A DNA stretch of 64,000 nucleotides from Ahaetulla prasina (Eukaryota > Chordata > Lepidosauria > Squamata > Colubridae): positions 105,736,554 through 105,800,553 of the forward strand of contig NC_080539.1 of assembly GCF_028640845.1 (NCBI RefSeq), written 5' to 3'. The notes beneath the pieces were generated by a model. It was not told where the DNA came from, searched no databases, and worked only from the letters and a program-made list of their open reading frames with translations. Shown here one piece after another: positions 56,166 through 64,000 of this stretch (position 1 is the stretch's first letter; every line of letters begins with the position of its first letter). The translations under genes were made by a program, and so were the position numbers.

Positions 56166-56503
56166 TGAGATGTTTTTTCTCATTGCCGGTTTAAATCTAA
56201 CTTTATTTGTAAATTTAAGAGCATAATGTGCAAAAAACCAAGCAAATGTCATGAAATGTAGTTCTGTCAAAACCCTGCTTCACAATTTTTGGATTATACA
56301 GTAAAACCATTACCTTCTAATTAGACAATTATTATTAGAAAAGCCATTCCAATTTTATCCTTTTTTCATGTCTATAGTGGTCTTCTGAAAAACTTTCACT
56401 GGAAAAGACTGTCAAAGAGATTTGCAGGGTAAAAGTGGTTTGCACAAAAGATGACTTTTATACTTTGATATAAGGATACGCACAAAGAATGCAAACTAAT
56501 AAA
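56166..56503 (+). terminator. SLC18B1 3' UTR with polyadenylation signal
   Basis: AATAAA at 56498-56503 lies 333 nt past the stop codon. Sequence between is AT-rich without repeats. Confidence 0.65.
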
Positions 56504-57213
56504 GTATTATTTCAAATGATCCTACTTTGGTTTGGTCAGTTTACTGGATGTTGATAAGGAATTGCATTCTGTATATGCATTTGTATCATTTCCCTTTTTT
56601 AGACACTTTCTGAAAGTCAATATCAAGACAGAAGAAACAGAATGCATGCATAGTAGAGCTCATAGAGTCAAAGAACTCAACGTACATTTAAAGCTTAGGC
56701 TTCCAAAAGTGCAGCAAATGTTTGACATGAAGTGCATATTTAAGTCACAGCTTTTGGCTTGCAAAATCCTGCTACTTCTGTGCATCAGCGACATAGAGCA
56801 CATTTTGCTCATTTGAAGAGGGGTGCAAATGGCCCTGTTAGTCAGAGGCATGTGCAGTACTGTAGGTGCTTGAAGTCCCTTCCTCCACCATTATGTCCTT
56901 TCACAGTCATTAATGGGGGAGCATAATAAATAGTTTGAAATACAATGAACAAATCTACTGCAGTATCCATTAACTGAAGGATGTTTGAGAAGATAAACCG
57001 TAAAGGCAAGCTTTGTTTCAAAATGAAATGCTTGTGATTGTGGGTGTGGGTGTGGGTGTGGGTGTGGATGGTCTACTAGACATCCTGTTGGTACTCTTAC
57101 TACTCATCATGCACCACTTAACTGGAAAATTAATTTCACCAAGTGAGCAAGCAAGCTTCAGTCCAGGGTGAGGAAAGAAACACAATATTCATTTTAAAGG
57201 GTGCTAACTTGAA
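56504..57213. other. Intergenic, nothing recognised
   Basis: A 94-codon frame at 56532-56816 has no recognisable domain. A short (GGGTGT)n run occurs at about 57040-57066. Confidence 0.45.
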
Positions 57214-57440
57214 AAAAAGGGTGCCATGGCTTAGTGGTTAAAAGTGCTGACCTTGTCAGATGGAATGCTGACAGCCCAGGTTCGAGACCCGTGCAATGGA
57301 GTGAGCTCCTGTTACTTAACCCAGCTCCTGCAAACCTCACAGTTCAAAAGCATGCAAATACAAATGAATAAATAGGTACCACTTTAGTGGGAAGGTGATA
57401 GCGTTCTGTGCACCTTGGTGTATAATCACACTGGCCAGAT
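57214..57440 (+). mobile_element. Sauria-type SINE, diverged
   Basis: Head GCCATGGCTTAGTGGTTAAA, box B GGTTCGAGACC, body AGTGGGAAGGTGATAGCGTT. More diverged than 18567-18925. Confidence 0.75.
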
Positions 57441-57717
57441 GGCCACAGAAGGAAAAGAGGAAAAGATTTTTTGGTCAATGGAAATAATGAGATGAAATGG
57501 TGGTGGATAATATTTATTGCATTGAGTTACCCGCACGGATTGTCCCATGGCGAGTTGTCCTGTGGTGTGTTGACTGCAGTAAGTTGTCCCATCATGAGAT
57601 GGCCTCTGGATTGGCTGCAGTAAATTGTCCCATTTTGCAAAAACAAAGCTCTCAGAAGTTAGTAGTTTCTCTCAGAGCAAATATTTTGTTCAGCCGTGCT
57701 TTCATAGCCTCTATAAC

Positions 57718-57884
57718 AGGGGTGAAATCAGCAGGTTCTGACAGGTTCTGGAGAACTAGTAGCGGAAATTTTGAGTTGTTCAGAGAACCAGCAAATACCA
57801 CCTCTGGCTGGCCCCAGAGTGGGGTGGGAATGTAGATTTTGCAGTATCCTTCCCCTGCCATGCCCACCAAGCCACACCCACAGA
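57718..57884. mobile_element. hAT-like MITE, partial
   Basis: Starts CAGGGGTGAAATCAGCAGG, then GGCTGGCCCCAGAGTGGGG and ends within CCACACCCACAGAAT. The right terminus is missing. Confidence 0.7.
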
Positions 57885-58254
57885 ATGAAATATCATGTAA
57901 ACAAAATATAGATGAAATATTTTAATTCCGTAGCTGAGTTTGCCTTATTGCTTGTATTATGTAAAATATAGGAAAGCCGTTCTTTCTTACATTTAGTCAA
58001 CCAAATTTCTCTTTTGGGTTTTTAATGTTAATTTTGCCATTGGTGTGTTATTCCCCAAGTTGGGTTTCCCAGTCTGGATATTGTCAGAAAAGAATCTCTT
58101 CTCCAAATTGGGGCTAAATTTTCCTCGTGGCTATCAGTGGTTTCTCCATAAACTGTGATATTCAATTTTACATCTATTGAAGTATAGGTAAAAACAGCTA
58201 ATATATAGATTAGACAATACTAAGAATTTTGCACTTTGTTTTATATTGCATATT

Positions 58255-58480
58255 CTAATGGCGGCTAGAATCACTCTAGTGCAAATGTGGAAATTGACCA
58301 ATACATCATCAGAAGAAATAATAATTTAAAAAATCCTTGAGTGCGCCAAAATGGACAAATTAATGATGGAGATCAAAGAAAGAGGTGACTCGGATTATTA
58401 CAAAGTGTGGAACAGGTTTTATACATGGTTAGAAAACAGAAATCAAATTAAGAAATAAGAATATAAAGTGAAATTTGATA
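58255..58480 (+). mobile_element. L1-like LINE ORF2 C-terminus
   Basis: The plus strand reads AKMDKLMMEIKERGDSDYYK then VWNRFYTWLENRNQIKK and stop, like squamate L1 ORF2 ends. Its 3' UTR resumes at about 59080-59170 (CTCAATAAAAATT then poly-A) after a CR1 and an L3-type insertion. Confidence 0.65.
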
Positions 58481-58497
58481 TAACAACAACAACAACA

Positions 58498-58830
58498 ACA
58501 ACAACGAGTTGGAAGGGACCTTGGAGGTCTTCTAATCCAACCCCCTGCCCAGGCAGGAAACCCTACACCACTTCAGACAAATGGTTTTCCAATATTTTCT
58601 TAAACATTTCCAGTGTTGGAGCATTCACAACTCCTGCAGGCAAATTCTTCCACTGGTTAATTGTTCTAACTGTCAGGAAATTTCTCCTTAGTTCTAAGTT
58701 GCATCTCTCCTTGATTAGCTTCCACCCATTGCTTCTTGTTCTACCCTCAGGTGCTTTGGAGAATAGTTTGACTCCCTCTTCTTTGTGGCAACCCCTGAGA
58801 TATTGGAACACTGCTATCATATTAATACAC
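58498..58830 (-). mobile_element. CR1 LINE 3' end
   Basis: The minus strand encodes [20 protein letters not shown] and RTINQWKNLPAGVVNAPTLE. An (AAC)n run borders it at 58484-58505. Confidence 0.9.
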
Positions 58831-58896
58831 AGGATATAAATGTAAATAATGACTCTGCTTACAAACAGGTTAATTATGAATATTTAAAAATAAAGA

Positions 58897-59080
58897 GAAT
58901 AGAATAGAATAGAATTTTTTATTGGCCAAGTGTGATTGGACACACAAGGAATTTGTCTTGGTGCATATGCTCTCAGTGTACATAAAAGAAAAGATACGTT
59001 CATCAAGGTACAACATTTACAACAGGAGCAGGAAGATAAAAGTTAAGAGTAAAGACAAAGTCAATGTAGTTTAACATTTG
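58897..59080 (-). mobile_element. Snake CR1/L3-type LINE 3' end with (AGAAT)n
   Basis: AGAATAGAATAGAATAGAAT then TTTTTTATTGGCCAAGTGTG; the reverse reading ends in the ATTCT array. Same 3' UTR as 12560-12770. Confidence 0.85.
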
Positions 59081-59371
59081 ATGTAAGTGTATGTGTTTTT
59101 GTTTTTGTTGTTTTCTTTTATTGTGTGTTTGGTTTTAAAAATGTAAAATACTCAATAAAAATTATTTTTTTAAAAAAAGAATTTTGCACTTTGTTAAATA
59201 GTATTGTAGTATGTGCTATGCTGCTACTGAACTTTTTATTGATGCATCTTATTGTTCTATTTGCAAACACAATATATTTGCAATCAACTTTTCATTATTA
59301 ACATAGTAAAAAATGGTCTAGATCAGGGGTTCCCAAGCATGGCTGGCTGAGAAATTCTGGAAGCTAGCTAT

Positions 59372-59430
<59 letters not shown>

Positions 59431-59707
59431 TTTGTCAAACACAACAATATATATAAGTATAAGCATGAAATAACCATACAAATTGGATACAACCAAAGGG
59501 AACATTAGGACAGGAATGGTAGGCACGCTGGTGCTCTTATGCATGCCCCTTACAGACCTCTTAGGAATGGGGTGAGGTCAACAGTAGATAGTCTTTGGTT
59601 AAAGCTTTGGGGATTTTGGGAAGAGACCACAGAGTCAGGTAGTGCATTCCAGGCATTAACAACTCTGTTACTGAAGTCATATTTTCTACAATCAAGATTG
59701 GAGTGGT

Positions 59708-60417
59708 TCACTTTAAGTTTAAATCTATTGTGTGCTTGTATTTAGTGTTCTGATTCTTTTTTCCAATGTGTAAAACAGAGCATTTGTTGGTTGAGATTTG
59801 GAGTTGCCAATTTTTTGACCATTCCGACACAAAGTCAAGGTCTTTTTGAAGGGTAGCCACATTGTTGGTAGTGTTAAATAGTTTAACATCATCGGCGAAG
59901 AGAACACAATTACTTATAATATGGTCACAGAGGTTGTTAATGTATAATATGAAGAGTGTTGGTCCTAGAATGCTGCCTTGGGGGACACCACTATTAACAG
60001 GAGCAGGATTTGATAGGGCACTGCCTATTTTGACCACTTGTTGCCTTTTTGACAGGAACTGAGTTATCCAATTACGGAGGGGTCCAGAGATGCCGTAGGA
60101 TTTTGGTTTTAGGAGAAGTTTGTCATGTACTACTGAGTCAAAAGCTTTACAGAAGTCTATGTAAATTGCATCTAGTGTTTTGCCTTGATCAAGATTTGTA
60201 GTCCATATCTTTTGCAGTGAAGAAGTTGTAAATTACAGGATAATTTTTTTCTGAAACCAAATTGTTTATTAGAGAGTAGGTTGTTTGTTTCTAGGTGGAG
60301 GGTGATGGGTTGGTTGATGATTGATTCTATTACTTTGCAGGTGACGCAGCATAAAGAAATTGGTCTGTAATTTTCAACTAGGCTGGGGTCTCCTTTTTTG
60401 AAGACAGGGATGACCAT
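59708..60417 (-). pseudogene. LINE ORF2 reverse-transcriptase fragments
   Basis: Two frames: 60417-60172 holds VIPVFKKGDPSLVENYRPIS and FGFRKKLS. 60037-59708 holds VPQGSILGPTLFILYINNL and the catalytic FADD. A frameshift between them destroys the enzyme. Confidence 0.85.
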
Positions 60418-61480
60418 GGCTAGTGACCATAGTTTGGGAAGGGAGCTGGTCCTGAAAGATTTTTCAATGATTATGCTTAGGGGTTCTGCTATAACAGTGG
60501 AAAGCTTTTTTAAGAACTATGCACATAGTCCATCAGGTCCAATAGATAGAGATGGTTTCAGTCTGCGAAGTGCCTTTTCAACATTATCTTCTGTGAAATC
60601 TATTTGTGTTAGATCGTTGTAGTCATTATTGGTACGACTAGGAAATGTTGGGCATGAGCCATTGCTGTTAAAAAAGACTGAGCTGAAGAATGTGTTAAAG
60701 AGGTTTGCTTTAACTGTTTCATCATTGTATTCTTTACCGTTAGATCCTTTTAGTGGTGGGATGGATCTCGAGTCTTTAAATTTGTTGTTTACAAAATTAT
60801 AGAAAGAGTGATTGGATTTTGTGTGCAGAAGGTCTTCTTCTTGTTTGATGTGGTAATTGGTGCATTCAATCCTTATTTGGTGACATATATTTTTTGTAGC
60901 GGTTTTTAAAGTTGGCTACATAGCCAGTTTTGTTTTTTTCGCCAGAGGGATCTTTTTTTGGATTGGAGCTTTTTTATTGATATGGGTAATTTGTTTTTCT
61001 TGATTTTGGTGGTGGTTTGTGGTACATATAGTTTAATGACTCTATTGACTTCAAGTAGGAAAACACTATAGTGGTCTTCAGCAGTGATACAGTTAGAGAA
61101 TAGAATTTGCCAGTCAAGAGATGAGAGGTCGGTGTCTATAAGATCACAGTTGGCTTTTTTGAAATTGTAGTTTAGTATACCATTATTATGGAGATTTTTG
61201 TAAGGGCGTATATTGAGACAAAAGTCTATCATGCTGTGGTCACTGTTGGAAAAGGGTTCTTTTATTTGTAGTCCATAAATTGAGTTTGCGTTGTTGCAGA
61301 AGATGAGGTCAAGGCAGTTGCTGAGTCTTGTATTGTTAGTTACTAGTTGATCAAGACCTAGATTTGTAACAGCATTGTACAGGGTAGTATGAATAAGTTC
61401 AGTTGTACATTTGTTTTCCAATTAATAAGAGGTAGGTTGAGGTCACCCAGGAAGATGAGAGGATAAGGGCAAGAGGCAGC

Positions 61481-61894
61481 CTATGTTAGCAGTGTGGTTA
61501 ACTTGTTCGCATATGCGATGTCGTAGTCGGGGCCTCTGTAGCATAACAAGAAGCGAAGTGTGATGTTAAAGGACAGTTCACAGACAATAGTTTCTGGAAG
61601 AGCGAGTTTATGTGCAACTTGAATATTTTTTAGATTTAGTGACTTTTTATAAAAGATAGCCACTCCACCTCCCCTGCGGGTTTCACAATCGGACCAGAAA
61701 ACATGATATTCTCTGTCTGAAATGATAGAGTCAGGGAGGGATGAGTTCAGCCATGTTTCGCATACAAATATAATGTTGAATGTACCAGTATTTAACAAGA
61801 GGAGAAATTCAGGCATTTTGTTTACAATGCTTCTTGCATTTATCAGTTTGCATTTAAGTTTGGCTGTGGCTGGTATAGAAGAAATAAGGGGCAT
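61481..61894 (-). pseudogene. LINE ORF2 endonuclease domain
   Basis: Exo-endo-phosphatase fold signatures: NARSIVNK near the start, the VCETWLN acidic metal-binding region and RRGGGVAIF. In the same frame as the end of ORF1, separated by a single stop and 7 nt, so ORF2 was probably reached by termination-reinitiation in the live element. Confidence 0.82.
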
Positions 61895-62261
61895 GCGTAC
61901 CTAGTTTTGGATGACGGCTGGTTGAAAGTTCTGTATGACGGATGGTTGGATGTTTTGGGTGATGGAGGGTTGGATGTTGGGCAATTGATTGTAGGTTTTT
62001 CTTTTTATGCAGTCAGCATGGTAGTCAATGTATAGGTTGGATTCACCTTCATCTTGCCGTTGTTTGAGTTCTGTGCGGAGTTTGCGGGAGCGGATCCATT
62101 GCAGAAATGATAGATCAGGCTGTGATCTAAGTTTGCTGTGGTAAGGGTTGGTTCTGGCAATTGAATTTATAGCATAAAAACTTTCGTTTGCTGGTCTCAT
62201 TTATGCAGATGACTCTACAGAATCTAGGCACCACTGAGCCATCACTGTTTTTGTATTCTGG

Positions 62262-62954
62262 TCAATCTCTGGAGACTTTGATTATTTCATCAGGGGAGAT
62301 GGTGGGTGTATTATATTTTTTAATGATGTTACGAACCTTAGTGATATCTGGTTCACTGGTGTTATCTAATCCAAATAATATAGCATTTTGACGTTTTTGT
62401 TCTCTCTCAATGGTATCTTTTACGAGTATGGCTAAGTTGTTTGGTTGGTTGGCAGATATTTGTGGTTTAGGTTGTGGTTTAGGTAATGTTTGTTGGATTG
62501 GGATAAGATTTTGATCTGCTGAGTTTTCATTTTTTTGTGCTGTAATTTTTTTTTCAAAATATGTGAAACGTGGTTCAAAACATGCTAGTATTCTTGTTTC
62601 TAAGCTTGCTTCAATGGAGTCAATGATAGTTTGTTGTGTCTTTATAGTTGTTTCCAAGGTATGGACCCTATCAGACATGGCAATTAAGTAGTCGAATTTT
62701 GGAAAACAAGATGGACATATATGGATAAATGTAGGATCTGATTGTAGGAAATTGGCTATCGATTTGTTTATTTTCAGGCAGGTGTGGTGGGCATAATTGG
62801 TACATAATCGGCATTTCTTGAATTCATCACATTCATCTATAGATTCGTTACATTTATAGCATATTCTGGAGTCATTTGGGTCATTGTTTGTAGTGATAAC
62901 TTTTGTTTGAGGGTGTTTGGCAGATCTGTTGGAGTTTTTGCCTAGCATGGTCAA
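62262..62954 (-). pseudogene. LINE ORF1 with PHD-like finger, 5' part
   Basis: 230 codons from the presumed ORF1 start to a TGA. A cysteine/histidine cluster of Cys4-His-Cys3 type sits at about residues 32-85. It is followed by a heptad-like region around residues 95-130 and a glutamine/proline-rich linker. The next segment (62200-61901) continues the ORF1 product after a frameshift. RNA-binding and chaperone roles are known for ORF1 proteins of related LINEs; here the gene is dead. Confidence 0.8.
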
Positions 62955-62957
62955 TGT

Positions 62958-63343
62958 TCCGTCAGTATTTTACAAAATTAATTAGTCAATATCAATAATG
63001 AAATAGTAACTAGCAAGTAATTAATCAGATAACAAATTAATGTCAATAATAAATCAATTAACATAGAACAGTAAATAATGTCAATTTACTTAACTATTGA
63101 GTTGCTAATAATTAATTAATTGGATGATTGGATATTCAGCTATTCAGTGCTAATTAATTAATGACTAATGATAATTGATATTTGATAATTGATAAACAAT
63201 AATAATGATAATTAATGATCAATAATATTAGAATTGTATTATATAATAATTATAAAGCTTCTATAGTTAACACTTACTTAATGGAATATAGTTGTATGAC
63301 AAAAATAAAGTTGAAGTTTAAATAATTGACCAACTGACCATAC
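62958..63343. other. AT-rich, ATTA-repetitive, nothing recognised
   Basis: Low-complexity mixture of AATTAATTAAT, AATAATGATAATTAAT and similar words, probably an old simple repeat bordering the 5' end of the LINE. Confidence 0.5.
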
Positions 63344-63351
63344 CCATGAAG

Positions 63352-63625
63352 CAGTGGTGGGTTTCAAAAAATTTTATTACCGGTTCTGTGAGTGTGGCTT
63401 GGTGGGCATGGCAGGGGAAGCATACTGTAAAATCTCCATTCCCACCCCACTCCAGGGGAAGGTTACTGCAAAAGTCCCATTTCCTCCCGATTAGCTGGGA
63501 CTCGGGAGGCAGAGAATAGATGGGGGTGAGGCCAGTCAGAATTTCCGCTACCGGTTCTCTGAACTACTCAAAATTTCCGCTACTGGTTCTCCAGAACGGG
63601 TCAGAACCTGCTGAAACCCACTCTG
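63352..63625. mobile_element. hAT-like MITE, intact 274-bp reference copy
   Basis: Starts CAGTGGTGGGTTTCAAAAAA and ends CTGAAACCCACTCTG, with the perfect 8-bp duplication CCATGAAG (63344-63351, 63626-63633). Shows the full family structure: a terminal region with ACCGGTTCTGTG, a middle of direct CATTCCCACCCCACTCC units, and a right part with GCTACCGGTTCTCTGAACTA. Confidence 0.92.
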
Positions 63626-63633
63626 CCATGAAG

Positions 63634-64000
63634 TCTCTAAACAGCTGCATATTAAATTGGAGAATATTGAGGGGAGCATCTCAGGGCTCCTTTTCAGGAA
63701 CCTTGTGCCATTTAACATTTTTACTAATGAACTGGATAAAAGGAGTCAAGGGTTGATTGTCAAATTTGCAAATGACATAAAATTAGGAGAAGTAGCTATA
63801 GCTTAAAAAAGAAAGTTTAAAAACATCTAGACAGGCTTGAATAGTGGGCCAGAATAAACTGGATGATAGTTAAGAGAGAAAAATGTCAAGTCTACATCAA
63901 GGGAGAAAAACAAAGATTAAAGGATGGGAGGATTAGTAGTATTATAAAAAAGATCTGGATGTTCTGGCTGCTAAAAAGACAAATACTATTTTGAGTGTAT
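63634..64000 (+). mobile_element. CR1 LINE ORF2 reverse-transcriptase fragment
   Basis: The plus strand reads FNIFTNELDKRSQGLIVKFA then NDIKLGEVA, the RT core with a degenerate FADD (FAND). Runs off the window. Confidence 0.8.

Larger units (their letters stand above)
59366..62957 (-). mobile_element. Nearly full-length, inactive CR1-clade LINE
   Basis: Read on the minus strand: ORF1 from 62954, with a PHD-type zinc finger (Cys and His pairs at about residues 32-85, for example CRLCTNYAHHTC and HICPSC) and a coiled-coil-like region. It is broken by a stop near 62260 and a frameshift near 62200 and ends at 61901. ORF2 starts 7 nt later at 61894 with an AP-type endonuclease (KLINARSIVNKMPEFLLLL, VCETWLNSSLPDSII, GGGVAIFYKK). 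The reverse transcriptase (FKKGDPSLVENYRPISL, NSGVPQGSILGPTLFILYIN, LFADDVKLF) lies in different frames, so ORF2 has at least three frameshifts. The 3' end is (AAAT)n at about 59366-59432. It is the largest transposon in the window. Confidence 0.9.

Noticed and set aside
57545..57640. Repeated phrase CGAGTTGTCC (also 54370-54420) as a regulatory array
   Set aside because: It looks like a degraded dispersed repeat. Spacing is irregular and I could not define ends.

Overview
The window is vertebrate nuclear DNA and almost certainly squamate, most likely snake. It has GT-AG spliced genes in long introns, no bacterial gene density, and heavy loads of CR1, L2, Rex1 and L1 LINEs, Sauria-type SINEs, hAT-like MITEs with 8-bp target duplications, and LINE 3' tails running into (ATTCT)n arrays, a pattern known from snakes. 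All functional assignments come from reading the sequence; no search was run.

Two host genes lie head to head. RPS12 is on the minus strand (about 16.64-18.17 kb for its last three coding exons). Its introns carry a convincing SNORD100, a second C/D-box snoRNA (probably SNORD101) and a weaker H/ACA candidate. SLC18B1, a vesicular polyamine/amine transporter of the major facilitator superfamily, is on the plus strand from about 25.67 to 56.17 kb. Eleven consecutive coding exons give about 362 codons in one frame down to a stop; about the first 95 codons of the family are not visible.

The 21.7-29.9 kb stretch between the two genes is the most unusual part. The CpG-rich RPS12 promoter with its 5'-TOP leader exon is present three times (the third copy cut short), and one SLC18B1 transmembrane exon is also present three times, in near-identical tandem blocks joined at A/T homopolymers. 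RPS12 coding exons 2-3 and the first SLC18B1 coding exons were not found. The two upstream exon copies carry one extra G at the splice donor, making them 75 nt and phase 0-0, so they could be included without breaking the frame. Either this is a recent complex duplication, or it is an assembly artefact.

Layout: 1-16.5 kb is intergenic and repeat-rich, with a hAT MITE at 8.78-11.12 kb that carries a nested solo LTR and an L2 LINE. 16.6-19.2 kb is RPS12 with its snoRNAs. 19.2-24.2 kb holds repeats and the start of the duplications. 24.2-29.9 kb is the triplicated promoter/exon region. 30-56.5 kb is the body of SLC18B1, with introns full of MITEs, a solo LTR and nested LINEs. 56.5-64 kb is downstream intergenic DNA with a decayed but nearly complete CR1-clade LINE on the minus strand at 59.37-62.96 kb. 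Three MITEs between 38.6 and 43.4 kb sit in large inverted repeats, two of which include copied host flank.
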